DNA from: Pterois miles
Taxonomy: Eukaryota > Chordata > Actinopteri > Perciformes > Scorpaenidae
Direction: 5' to 3'
NCBI GenBank assembly: GCA_947000775.1
Contig: CAMQGK010000328.1
Location: forward strand, 3,505,501-3,569,500
DNA: 64,000 nucleotides
Every line of letters begins with the position of its first letter. Position 1 is the stretch's first letter. Made by a program: the position numbers and the translations under genes. The notes under the pieces were generated by a model that was given only the letters and a program-made list of their open reading frames with translations, did no database searches and was not told the DNA's origin. Below, piece after piece: positions 38,481 to 49,795 of this stretch.

Positions 38481-39892
38481 CAGCACAGCAGATCGTCTTG
38501 TGAATCCATATTCTAACATATACCGTCTAATATACAGTAAAATGTCAAATGTCAGAAACAACATTCTTCAGATTATTCTGCAGAGATTCAGAAAATCATT
38601 TGTAAAATTTCCAGTGTGATCGTCAGCTCATGTGCCCCACCTAGATTCAGTTTTAAAATGGGTTCCTTAAAGTTACAGGAAACGCTTTCTTCCATATCCA
38701 TGTGAAAAGAGAATATTTTTGACTGGTTACGCATGTCGGTCTATAGATTAATTTAACATGTTAACCAGCTGGGCTGTTCAGACAGGATGCGCCACAGAGG
38801 GCCGTGTGTGTGCAACACAGCTGGACAAACACGCCGGGCCCGGCGCCGTAGACCGGGCCTGTCAAGCTGTGTTTCTCTAAAAAGAGCAGACGACAAAGCA
38901 GGCAAATGAGTACTGAAAACGTTTCAATTCACAATCAATGCATCATCTGATCAGCCTTTATAGAGACCACCAATATTGTAATACTCCACTATTGACAAGC
39001 CGACCACAGGCGACTGCAAGCAACCGCCACAACCGCTATCTTCACATTTTTTTTTTTTTTGGACACATATTCACTTTATGGTACAAACAGCAGCAGTGTG
39101 ACAATAAGCTGAGTGTCGATTTTGAGCCGAGCGAGGCATTATGGGTAAAACAGCGCACAACAACACTTTTTTACCCAGTTGTCCAGTCACAATAGAGGTG
39201 GGGCGGGACAAATAAGACAAAGACCAACTGTCACATCCTACATGTCGACTACAAGAGCTGAACAACAACAACAATAGGAGAAATGAATACACAGACCGGC
39301 GGGTCCGTCCTCTCTCCCTACACTTCCTTTCACCAAGAGGAAGTACTCTGCCCTGTGCCGACATTCCTTATCGTAGCAACCACACACAAACAGAGCACCT
39401 TGTTGTCTTTCTGTGTTCTGCATTTAATAATACATAAGTATTTAATTTTTTTTGCCATTTAAAAAGCAACAATATACCTGAATACATCCCAACAATAAAG
39501 CTTATTTAGATAGCATAGCACAAAATCAGGATTACTTAAGTAATTTGCAAAAAATGGCAATAACATCGCATATTGTGCTACTGAGCCAATCAACCACAGA
39601 CCTCAGAGGAAATTCATTCGCCATGACAGCCCTGCTATTTATGACTAATACCCGCCGATAACAATCAGCGGCCTTAATGAAGACCAGATCAAAATGTGGC
39701 AAAAGAGTTCAGCAAAGCTTACAGAAGATAAAATAAAAGGCAAGATATTCACAACACAAAACAATGAAATTTTAGCACCTCTACATGGATAACGCTTCAA
39801 ATGCAGCTCCAAAGCTCAATCAGTTAATGGCGCACCAGACAAAAAGGAAGCGCCTCTTGTTTTTCATGTCGTTTTGTGGATTTTTTTTTTCT
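38481..39892. other. Upstream of GNE, no gene seen
   Basis: Includes a small CpG-dense patch at 38790-38865 (CGCCGGGCCCGGCGCCGTAG) and a T-run at 39046-39059. The 97-codon minus frame at 39071-39364 has no domain. Confidence 0.4.
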
Positions 39893-40558
39893 CTTAAAAA
39901 TAGGGATGTTAATAATTAATAAATAATTAACTGTTAACCAACATTTTAACCAATCAATGCAGTTAAATGGTTAAAAGAAATATTAATAATTGATTAAAAG
40001 CTGAGAAAAACTCAGAGGAGCAGAGTAAAGCTGGTCCACCTTAAGAGAGAGCCAGCACGGATACAGGAAGTTGGCTCCCGCCTTTAGCGGAGGAGTTGTA
40101 GCTTGTAGCCTCGTAGCATTTATTCACCCACAAATAAACTGTACACACACACACACACACTGTCTGCTACAGCTACGTTCACAGCTATAACGCCACCAAC
40201 ACACACACACTCACCGCCGCTACACACATGCGGTCTGTCGGAAAGGCTAGCAACTAGCAGCTGCTAACGTAGCACAAACACACACAGTGTTTGATGGACA
40301 ATCGCTATTGTTAATCCAGGCAGACGGTGCATCGCTACGCCGGGCAGACACACAGCTGAAAAACTGCTAAACTAAACTAAATTTGCAAGTAGAGACTTTT
40401 ACTGGGAAAGTGGCTGCATTTCCACGACACTACACGCAGCAACGTGGCTGCTAAAGCTCCCGAACAGTGAACTGGGGACGGTGAACGCAGCACTGTGGCT
40501 GCTAACACTTGATTATCAGTTAAGAAATCCATTCAAAATTGGCATCCCTCCTTAAAAA
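39893..40558. mobile_element. hAT-type nonautonomous element with intact ends and 8-bp target duplication
   Basis: Body 39901-40550 starts TAGGGATGTTAATAATTAAT and ends AAATTGGCATCCCTC; the termini pair as (T/G)AGGGATG. Both sides carry CTTAAAAA (39893-39900, 40551-40558). 650 bp, no transposase, with CA tracts and a CpG-rich middle. The identical 8-bp duplication suggests a relatively recent insertion. Confidence 0.82.
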
Positions 40559-41096
40559 TGACAAAGTTCTGCTGATACAGACACCAGCTCAGAGCAGGAC
40601 TGTGTAGCCGTTGAGTGGTTTATGTCCTGCTTTAATCTTCTTTTCAACTTTATTTGTTAGCTGATTCCATCCTTCTGGTTAGTGCTAGCTAAAGCCCTGG
40701 ACTTGCAGGTTTTATTGACCGCTACTCCCCTCTTCAGCAAAGTTAAAGTTACACCATTACAGTACACTGTGCAACACTAGTCCTAAGGCTTATCAAGGAC
40801 CAAAATACTGCACAACAGTTAAATACTATGTGTGGTGGCAAAAAAACAGTTTTCGGTATTGTAATATATATTTTATATGCATTTCTGCAGTGTCATGGCA
40901 AAACCGACCTTGTCCTTTACCTTACTTTGTCAACAAGTGAAGATGTCCTGACCCGTCTAATCAGAAATGTTAGAAGATGTTGTGTCTCAGTTTCTTGACA
41001 CAGGCGTTGAGTTGTTTAGACTACATAACAAAGAAGAGGCACACGCCTCCATCTGTTTCTGGGTATAATTGAAGTTGGAAAGATTGTTTCTTTAAG
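40559..41096. other. No gene seen
   Basis: AT-rich intergenic sequence between the hAT-type element and the first hairpin. Confidence 0.4.
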
Positions 41097-41128
41097 CAAA
41101 CTCCACACCACCGTCTGTGTGGAGTTTG
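41097..41128. other. Perfect 12-bp hairpin, 8-nt loop
   Basis: CAAACTCCACAC (41097-41108), loop CACCGTCT, GTGTGGAGTTTG (41117-41128). Confidence 0.85.
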
Positions 41129-41464
41129 TTTCCTGGTAGCAGTATTGCAAATGATTCAGTTGTCATGATGACTGCGAGGTAAACAGCAGTTAAGGTCACA
41201 TTTCAAAATAATCTTGCAGGAATGTGCACCAGCACGTATTTGATTGGCCAACGCAGTGCCTCACTGGATGATTGTGCTATGTTCATAGATGGAGCATTGC
41301 TGGTGGCTTCGTGCTCGCTGTTGTCACACACATACCGGCTGTCAGCGCAGGGTAACATTAGCGAGTGTCCAACAGACCGTGTGTGTGGCTGCAGAGAGTG
41401 TGGGGTTGTCGGTGGTGTTATAGCTGCGAACGTAGCTGGATGTATAAAGAGAAACTCATACAGC

Positions 41465-41508
41465 GACATTTTTCCTTCATGCTCAGTGGCGCATGAAGGA
41501 AAAATGTC
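41465..41508. other. Perfect 18-bp hairpin, 8-nt loop
   Basis: GACATTTTTCCTTCATGC (41465-41482), loop TCAGTGGC, GCATGAAGGAAAAATGTC (41491-41508). No mismatch. No T-run follows, so it is not a classical terminator. Confidence 0.9.
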
Positions 41509-43457
41509 TCGACTTCCATCTGGAAAAGTACCCGGATCCTCCGGGGTCTTCAGAGTCTTATTTGGCCCTACTGCACATGTACGATATGCACAGTAGCGTC
41601 TGCTCGGTCACATGACTCAGTCACAGGGTCCCAATGTCATAGCTTGCACTGTTGTCACAGTCTGGGTCTCCATAGATATAAACAAAGGAAGGAAATAACT
41701 CTGGATTTGTTTATTAGTGTGTTTTACAACTTTTAGGACCTAATGATTTAAATAAGGCTATTAGTGTGTTCGTACTAGGGAGTTGGTGTACCTCAAAAAA
41801 GATTATCTGCTGAGTTATAGACGTCTCTTTCTAAATGTAAGTCTATGGGAAAAAGTCTTTGTGGGTCCAATGACGTCACGCGACAGACACAGAAGTTGTA
41901 GTATTGACATTTGGCCACTACGAATGCTGGGAATAAAGACCGCCTCCTCTGAGTTTTGCTCAGCTTTTTAATTAATTCTTAATCATTTTTTAATCTAATA
42001 GGAATGAATGGGAGCCCGCCTCCACCACTGTATCGAGTTCACTTTATACATCAATGGTTATAACAGCAGCCGGGTTCCTGGATTGTTACTGATTCATTAC
42101 TTATCTTCTGTTTGTATTAAATACCAGTGTTGTGTGTTCCAATAGAGCTTGGATGAATAGTGGAATAGAGTGAATATTGAGAGCCCTGTGCTTTTTCACT
42201 GAGGATCTATTGTGGACTGCTTAGTTGTAAACTTTAACATGCATGGATTCCATTGTTCATCAATGCTTGAACTCTTATTTGAGCTTGTTATATAAGCCCA
42301 ATGAAGCACTTGGTAAAACGTGTATGTTGATAAAAGATTCTTGACCATATACTTTTATGGGTGTGCAACCATCCCTTTACTTCTGTTAATCATCCCAGTT
42401 ACAATCAGTCTCTGTCCAGACCTGCACACTTCCACCAACCAACACAGATAAGCCTACACAGAATAGTGCTAACAGACTGCACCACCTGCACGTCTTCACC
42501 TCATTGGTCAGTGCCTAGCGACCCTTAATTGCAGACATTGGCCAGATACAGCTGTGTGGTCACAGGTCAAATTATGACAAAGCCACAAAAACGATGCAGC
42601 CTACTGCAGTTTGCCACGTCTGACTCACAGCGGTGTTCACTGACTCACTATTACTAGTGTTCTCTGTTTATCTAAGAAGTGCAGGGACCTACAGGCCGCT
42701 GCTTCCCCCAGTTTACCAAAAGAGTTCAAGGTATTTTATAGACTACACAAGAGAAAATAGTGAGCAGATTAATCCAAAAAGAAAATAATCATTACTTGCA
42801 GCTTGCCTTAAACTGATAAGAGGCAGTGGAGATGCATTGACCAAGAGGATATTTTTGCCAAAGATAATGTACTGCAGCACAGACATGATAGCAAGTGAAT
42901 ATTAGCACACTATTTCTACTGTCTGGTAGCACTGACTCAGTGTTTAAAACCATAGATTTCAGGGGTGGCAGACAAAAAAGTAAGTGGCCAATAGAAATAG
43001 TCAGAGACCTGCCACAGCGGCAGGTGAGGAAAAAAATAATTAATCTCAGACACTGACTCCTGTATTTGACATGAGGGAATGGCACTGCTGCAACAAGCCT
43101 ATGAACGTGGACTAAGTAAACCGCCCACTGTGTTGACACAGTGGTGACATCCTGGTACCCAAAGGACACAGAGAAAACCACATCCAGCTAGACCACGCAT
43201 TTATTTTACGCAGGTTCATGCAGGCTGGCATGAATATCATTGTTTGGGCTTCAAAGCTTCTGCGATAAATATTCAAAGGGATCTGAGGCCTCGTGGAGCA
43301 GCATGACCACCACCACACTGTTGTGCACACATGCACTTCTGCACACACTACACTGCCATATCTGTCTGAGAATAACGTAATATTATTACATGGCATTGTT
43401 GAATACTCAATTCTGATTGGTTGCTGGGTGATTTGGTGCACTTCACCCTGTTGGGGC
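41509..43457. other. No gene seen
   Basis: The 41800-42060 part (GTCTATGGGAAAAAGTC, ATGAATGGGAGCCCGCCTCC) looks like a common fish short repeat, but ends were not resolved. The 129-codon minus frame at 42792-43181 lacks recognisable domains. Confidence 0.4.
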
Positions 43458-43794
43458 GTCTTTCACAACAATGACCAGCTGGTTGTACTGTACATTATCC
43501 ATTACATAATTAATTTTGAATATGAATAATTTTGTGGGACTATTCCTTATTTTGTGGGCTATTTTGTAATTCATACATTATTATTACACTGTGTTGTTGA
43601 ATACTTTATTCTGATTGGTTAATTGCGATGTTTTGCTAACCGTTATTTATTTATGAACAGACTGTTGCTATGGGAGCAGTTCTGATGTCGGAATCTGGAG
43701 AACCGTTTTTGTGTCAAATTATTGATTTCTTAAGAAAGTAGTCATGTAATAAGCGGGATAATGTACAGCTGGCGGGTCATTGTTGTGAAAGAAA
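43458..43794. mobile_element. TIR element, copy 1 of a tandem pair
   Basis: Left end CTTTCACAACAATGACCAGC with TACATTATCC beyond; right end GGATAATGTACAGCTGGCGG then TCATTGTTGTGAAAGAAA: nearly complementary over about 35 bp. Non-coding interior containing TTCTGATTGGTTAA. Confidence 0.68.
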
Positions 43795-43856
43795 CCATTC
43801 AGGACAATGAGAGCCCCATCTGCTCCACACTGGGGTGCAGCATCTCCCTATCAGGG

Positions 43857-44100
43857 TTTCTTTCACAATAATGACCAGCTTGTTGTATGTTATCCTTACA
43901 TAATTGTTGCATATGAATAATGTTGTGGGACTATTCCTTATTTCGTGGGCTATTTTGGGATTTATACATTATTATTACGCTGTGTTACTGAATACTCAGC
44001 AACACAGGTAATAATTTTGTCAAATTATTGATTTCTTGAGTAAATAGTTATGTAATAAGCGGGATGATGTACAGCTAGTGCGTCAGTGTTGTGAAAGAAA
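43857..44100. mobile_element. TIR element, copy 2 of a tandem pair
   Basis: Left end TTTCTTTCACAATAATGACC, right end GATGTACAGCTAGTGCGTCA then GTGTTGTGAAAGAAA. Shares ATTCCTTATTTCGTGGGCTA and AAATTATTGATTTCTT with copy 1 and is about 90 nt shorter inside. Confidence 0.68.
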
Positions 44101-44689
44101 TACCATGACAACAGTTGAAGCTTTAAAGCATTCAGGTTAGCCCTACTATCCAGTGTATGATTAGTCTTTAAAACCACATTTATGATTTACTGATTTAATG
44201 ATTTACTCTCTAGTAGTTTCTGACCTTGAGGACTGACACCTGCTTTACTTATCTTATGAAGGCATGGCTTTAAGATAAAAATCAAGCATCGTAAAAATTA
44301 TCTTAGTGTTACAACTATGGCTCTATAAATGGCAAATACAAATGAAAGTATATCACGTCTCTGTTCGTGAGATACTGCCATCTAATGTCCTTTATAAGGA
44401 AGCAAAACTTTGGGTAATTTCTGCGGCTGATGTTCTGTAGGCGTGGTTGCACATCAGAGTATCAGAACATCTTAGTATTGAGACATGAGGAACCACATTT
44501 ATCTCACACCTATTTATTCAAATGATATAAAACCAAGATATGTTTGTGCAGCTAGAAAAGTCTGTTAGATAAAAGTTTCTACACCTTATGACAATAACTT
44601 GACTTTGGTGTGTTATTTATTTTGGTCGTGTCCAAACAGATAACTGTTTTATAACATACGATATATCCGGACATAGAAGACCCACTGGA

Positions 44690-45660
44690 AGAACCGAACA
44701 CATCGCGCAACTTCGCCTCCGCTTCTTCTCGCTCGTCGCGGCGGACGTGTCAATGTTAACAAGCTAGCTTGGTCATTAGAAAACACTCCCCCGCATTTTA
44801 CGTCACAATGCGCCAAACAGCACGTCGATTTTGTTAATAATCCCTGGATGCCAGGGATATAAGTACGGGATCACAGAAAGTAGCCTGCAAGAGACCTCCT
44901 CCACAGACATGCATCCACTGCAGGCGAACATGAAAGTTCTCGTCCCATCGTTTCCTACATCAATTTTCTTTATCACTTTTTTTTCGGAAATCAACCACGG
45001 AGTTAGCAGGCGAATTTCTCCCTCGTGTGCGTGAAGTTAAAAATGTTGTAATGTAAGAGCAACTTTTATGCTTGTTCGCGTCGCCGGTCTGTTCTGCGTC
45101 GCCTGGAATCCCACAATGCCTTGCGAAGCGATTCGCTCGCGTCCAACAGTATGAATACGGGGCGAACTTCGCGTCGCTTTCAGTGAGTCTTTACCGTTAG
45201 CTACAAAGTTATGCTAGGCCCGCTGGAATAAAAACCATCACTGACAGCATCATATCAACATCCGTGCAGTGTTGTTTGGGACACGGTGCTGCCCAAATCA
45301 CCCCCACACACGTTACTGGCTGAACGTTTCGCAGCGGCGTAGCAGTTAAGGTTAGCTGACGTTAGCTGGTGAACCCCATCGAACAGTTAGCTGAAGTTAT
45401 CAATCCCTATATCCCTCTATAATTACCTGCCACTGTGGCGGATTCTCATGCAGTGACATTACCTTGAACGATCTGGAGACGCTGCCTTCATCTCATGCTG
45501 CGACCATCCGTCCAGTCACTTCTTTCTCTTGTGCTTTGGGTTTCCAGTGGTTACTAGCCAACGTTATGGGGCATCTGGGCACTCACACGAGGGTGGGTCG
45601 GGGGGTCGCTTTGTCAAATCTGGGCGGACCGCAAGTAGCCAACGAGACCGGATATGCGTG
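44690..45660. promoter_or_regulatory. CpG-rich block, possible promoter or GC-rich repeat
   Basis: The most CpG-dense stretch of the right half (CGCTCGTCGCGGCGGACG near 44731, GTTCGCGTCGCCGGTCTG near 45074, GCGAAGCGATTCGCTCGCG near 45124). It contains a perfect palindrome GCGAAGCGATTCGC-like core and repeated GTTAGCTGACGTTAGCTGG. No protein-like frame is linked to it. It could be the promoter of a gene beyond the window or part of a GC-rich transposon; I cannot decide. Confidence 0.35.
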
Positions 45661-45834
45661 TTTGGACCTTCATAATAAAACCCTCAAAATGGAAAATAGG
45701 CGATAAAAGCATATTTTATTATACCAGGAAGTCAGCACTGAACGTCTACACAAAACGCCTACACATATACATTGTACATTATATATACAGTATGTGTGTG
45801 TGTGTGTTCAAGCAAAATTCTGGTCCTGAGGAGA

Positions 45835-47271
45835 GGACGACGTGCTCAACTGACTCTATTTGGCATTTAGAGGAGGTTGTGTTGCTCTGACTCTATTTGG
45901 TGTTTAGAGGAGGTTGTGTTGCTCTGGCTCTATTTGGTGTTTAGAGGAGGTTGTGTTGTTCTGGCTCTATTTGGCGTTTAGAGGAGGTTGTGTTGCTCTG
46001 GCTCTATTTGGTGTTTAGAGGAGGTTGTGCTGTTCTGGCTCTATTTGGCGTTTAGAGGAGGTTGTGCTGTTCTGGCTCTATTTGGCGTTTAGAGGAGGTT
46101 GTGCTGTTCTGGCTCTATTTGGTGTTTAGAGGAGGTTGTGTTGCTCTGGCTCTATTTGGCGTTTAGAGGAGGTTGTGCTGTTCTGGCTCTATTTGGCATT
46201 TAGAGGAGGTTGTGTTGCTCTGGCTCTATTTGGTGTTTAGAGGAGGTTGTGTTGCTCTGGCTCTATTTGGCGTTTAGAGGAGGTTGTGCTGTTCTGGCTC
46301 TATTTGGCGTTTAGAGGAGGTTGTGCTGTTCTGGCTCTATTTGGCGTTTAGAGGAGGTTGTGCTGTTCTGGCTCTATTTGGCGTTTAGAGGAGGTTGTGT
46401 TGCTCTGGCTCTATTTGGCGTTTAGAGGAGGTTGTGTTGCTCTGACTCTATTTGGCGTTTAGAAGAGGTTGTGTTGCTCTGGCTCTATTTGGCGTTTAGA
46501 GGAGGTTGTGCTGTTCTGGCTCTATTTGGCGTTTAGAGGAGGTTGTGTTGCTCTGGCTCTATTTGGTGTTTAGAGGAGATTGTGTTGCTCTGGCTCTATT
46601 TGGCGTTTAGAGGAGGTTGTGTTGCTCTGGCTCTATTTGGCGTTTAGAGGAGGTTGTGTTGCTCTGACTCTATTTGGCGTTTAGAGGAGGTTGTGCTGCT
46701 CTGGCTCTATTTGGCGTTTAGAGGAGGTTGTGTCTGCTCTGGCTCTATTTGGTGTTTAGAGGAGGTTGTGTTGCTCTGGCTCTATTTGGCGTTTAGAGGA
46801 GGTTGTGTTGCTCTGGCTCTATTTGGCGTTTAGAGGAGGTTGTGTTGCTCTGGCTCTATTTGGCGTTTAGAGGAGGTTGTGTTGCTCTGGCTCTATTTGG
46901 CGTTTAGAGGAGGTTGTGTTGCTCTGACTCTATTTGGTGTTTAGAGGAGTTTGTGTTGCTCTGGCTCTATTTGGCGTTTAGAGGAGGTTGTGTTGCTCTG
47001 GCTCTATTTGGCGTTTAGAGGAGGTTGTGTTGCTCTGGCTCTATTTGGCGTTTAGAGGAGGTTGTGTTGCTCTGGCTCTATTTGGCGTTTAGAGGAGGTT
47101 GTGTTGCTCTGGCTCTATGTATTTGGTGTTTAGAGGAGGTTGTGTTGCTCTGGCTCTATGTATTTGGTGTTTAGAGGAGGCGGTGTTAATCTGGCTCTAT
47201 CTATTTGGTGTTTATAGTAGGTTGTGCTGCTCTGACTCTAGCTATTTGGTATTTAGAGTAGGTTGTGTTGA
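45835..47271. repeat. 37-bp minisatellite, about 38 units
   Basis: Unit TTTAGAGGAGGTTGTGTTGC, then TCTGGCTCTATTTGGCG (37 bp). Units differ mainly at GTGTTGCTCTGG versus GTGCTGTTCTGG and at GGCG versus GGTG. The last four units are lengthened by GTAT or CTAT and are more diverged. 37 is not a multiple of three, so the 76-codon frame at 47099-47329 is incidental. Confidence 0.96.
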
Positions 47272-47359
47272 TCCCTCCTCTGTTGCTCTTCTTGAGGTTT
47301 CTTCCATTTTTTTCTTTTTTCCCTGTTAAAAGGTTGTTTTTTTTTCCTTTTTTGGGGTT

Positions 47360-47617
47360 GTGGTACCTCTTGAAGCTCATCAAGAGAATGCCAAGAGTGT
47401 GCAAAGCAGTAATCAGAGCAAAAGGTGGCTACTTTGAAGAAACTAGAATATAAGACATATTTTCAGTTGTTTCACACTTTTTTGTTAAGTATATAATTCC
47501 ACGTGTTAATTCATAGTTTTGATGCCTTCAGTGTGAAACTACAATTTTCATAGTCATGAAAATAAAGAAAACTCTTTGAATGAGAAGGTGTGTCCAAACT
47601 TTTGGTCTGTACTGTAT
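47360..47617 (+). pseudogene. Tc1-type transposon remnant (transposase C-terminus and right end)
   Basis: Plus-strand frame reads YLLKLIKRMPRVCKAVIRAK and GGYFEETRI, stop at 47451-47453: the C-terminus of a fish Tc1-like transposase. It is followed by the typical terminal sequence ending GTGTCCAAACTTTTGGTCTG, TACTGTA. Everything 5' of this is missing; the break is next to the minisatellite. Confidence 0.85.
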
Positions 47618-47624
47618 ATAAAAT

Positions 47625-48090
47625 GAATTATATTTAAAATATTTAATCGCGATTATTGCATGATTTTCCGTGATTAATCACACATATATATGTTCAAAAT
47701 GTAACTTTAAAGGGAGATTTAGGAAGTATTTAATAATCTTATAAACATAGGAGAGGACAAATATGCTGTTTTATGTAAATGTATGTATATATTTATGATT
47801 GGAAATCAGTTAACAATACAAAACAATGAGAAATATTGCCCAGAAACCCTCACACATACTGCATTTAGCATAAAATATATGCTCAAATCATAGCATGGCA
47901 AACTGCAGTCCAACAGGCAACAACAGCTGTCAGTGTGTCAGAGTGCTGACTTGACTATGACTTGATCCAAACTGACTGGGATTATCATAAAGCATGTCTG
48001 TAAAGGGGAGACTTGTGGGTACACATAGAACCCATTTACATTCACATATCTGGAAGTCAGAGGTCAATGTACCCCTTTCAGTTTTTCCTC
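47625..48090 (+). mobile_element. AGGGCTGTCAA-family element, truncated (copy 3)
   Basis: Matches the family from TTTAATCGCGATTATTGCAT through AACAGCTGTCAGTGTGTCAG to CATATCTGGAAGTCAGAGGT and GTACCCCTTTCA, then breaks off near the AT tract. Confidence 0.65.
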
Positions 48091-48120
48091 AGGTTAGGGG
48101 TTTGGAAATTAACAGAGTTA

Positions 48121-48223
<103 letters not shown>

Positions 48224-48989
48224 TCAATGTCATTACTTGTTATATGTGTTTTAATATGAGTAAATCATCTCAATGTGCTCTGAATGTATGACCTTGAAGA
48301 AAACCAATTAAAAGACCCATTCTTCATTCTTCTTCTTTACGGGCCAGCCCGCAAATCATAGGTGAAAAAGAGTGTTTCACAGCAACACGAGTGCAGAGCA
48401 ATAACCACACAGCTGTGGTGGAAGTGGTGGCATTTTGTCTCAGCTGCAGCTCCCATAGCGGCTGCTGCTGCTATTTTATAACTGTGCTGCATTGCAGGGC
48501 TATTTCCCCTACAACCGTGGCTGCAGTTGCATAAGAACTGATGGCATCATGGTGGTTTGAAGGAGCCTTGAGAGGGAGATGGGTGGAGGAGGCTTGGGTG
48601 GGATTTGCTTGAAGAGGAAAAGAATGACTTAGAGAATAATAAGTTAAGAAAGAATAAGTTTGTTGAAGGATTGAGGGCTCAGCCAAGGTGCAGAGAGAAG
48701 CGAAGAAAGACGCAAAGAAAGAGAGGAGCAGCACATAGTCGCGTTGACAGATTGATTGTTGTGTGTGTGTTTTTGTGTATGGGGACCAAGGAGGGGGGGA
48801 TGAGTCACAATGAAGGAGTGTGTGTACAAAAGTGTGTGTGCAAAAGTGTGTGTACAAAAGTGTGTATGTGTTTGTGAGACGCAGTAAGACATGCAAAGAG
48901 ACTCAAATGCACTTACTTTATCTCCCCCTCTGCTCTCCGCCTCGTTCCAGTCAGCCCTGAGATATCACAAAAACACCACTATACATTAC

Positions 48990-48998
48990 TGTGTGTGG

Positions 48999-49047
<49 letters not shown>

Positions 49048-49050
49048 TGA
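48990..49050. repeat. GT microsatellite
   Basis: GT repeats with small interruptions. Confidence 0.9.
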
Positions 49051-49504
49051 TTTAGGAGGGATGCTTTCGGCCTCCAGTACTCTGTGCCACAGCTTTTAAC
49101 ATCAGTGTTGCTCTGCAGGACTCGCTGCCGTCTCTGCTCAGTACTTGTACATGATATCATGACAGTCAGCATGATACACCTGCTATCATTCAGCATATCG
49201 CTATCTTACTTCCTTACTGTATTAGTTTTAATTAATTCCAAGATGTTTTTTTTAATTCTGCAATGATATGACGTTTTAATACAGCTGACTTAATTTAGTG
49301 ACACATTTATTTAACCTCATAAAGATTTGTCTACTATGTTTATGTATATTGAACACTATCTTATCATAGCAACACATATGAGTTAATGATATATAACAGA
49401 ATTGTCACACTACACTACAATGTAAAAGTGAAAGTAAAACTTAAAAGCAACATGTTCTAACATTTAAATCTGAATGAAATGTCATTTGAGCACAAACAAA
49501 AAGG

Positions 49505-49795
49505 CTTCTTTAGGTTTAGGTAACAAAACTACAACTTCTTTCGGTTTAGACAACAAAACTACTTTTTTTTCAGGTTTAGACAACAATACTACAACTTTTT
49601 TAGGGTTACGCAATAAAACTACAACTTCTTTAGGTTAACGCAACAATACTACAACTTCTTTAGGTTTAGGCAATAAAATTACAACTTCTTCAAGTTTAGG
49701 CATCAATACTACAACTTCTATAGGTTTAGGCAACAAAACTAAAATGTCTTTAGGTTTAGCTAACAATGCTACAACTTCTTGGGGTTTAGGCAACA
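49505..49795. repeat. Degenerate 30-bp minisatellite
   Basis: About nine or ten copies of a word like ACAACTTCTTTAGGTTTAGG followed by CAACAAAACT. It leads into a fish repeat with GTTTTGGGGTTAAAATGACA. Confidence 0.8.

Noticed and set aside
41222..41596. 124-codon open frame, cysteine-containing
   Set aside because: It spans the 18-bp hairpin and has no domain, signal peptide or splice context; judged chance.
45835..47271. CRISPR-like array
   Set aside because: Repeats are contiguous with no unique spacers, and the genome is a vertebrate's.
47099..47329. Cysteine-rich repeat protein
   Set aside because: It is the translation of the 37-bp minisatellite. The unit is not a multiple of three, so the frame shifts each unit and is not conserved.
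48916..48958. Possible minus-strand exon reading ADWNEAESRGGDK with strong donor AAA|GTAAGTGC
   Set aside because: The acceptor lacks a pyrimidine tract, no neighbouring exons were found, and the peptide is not recognisable. Not enough to annotate.
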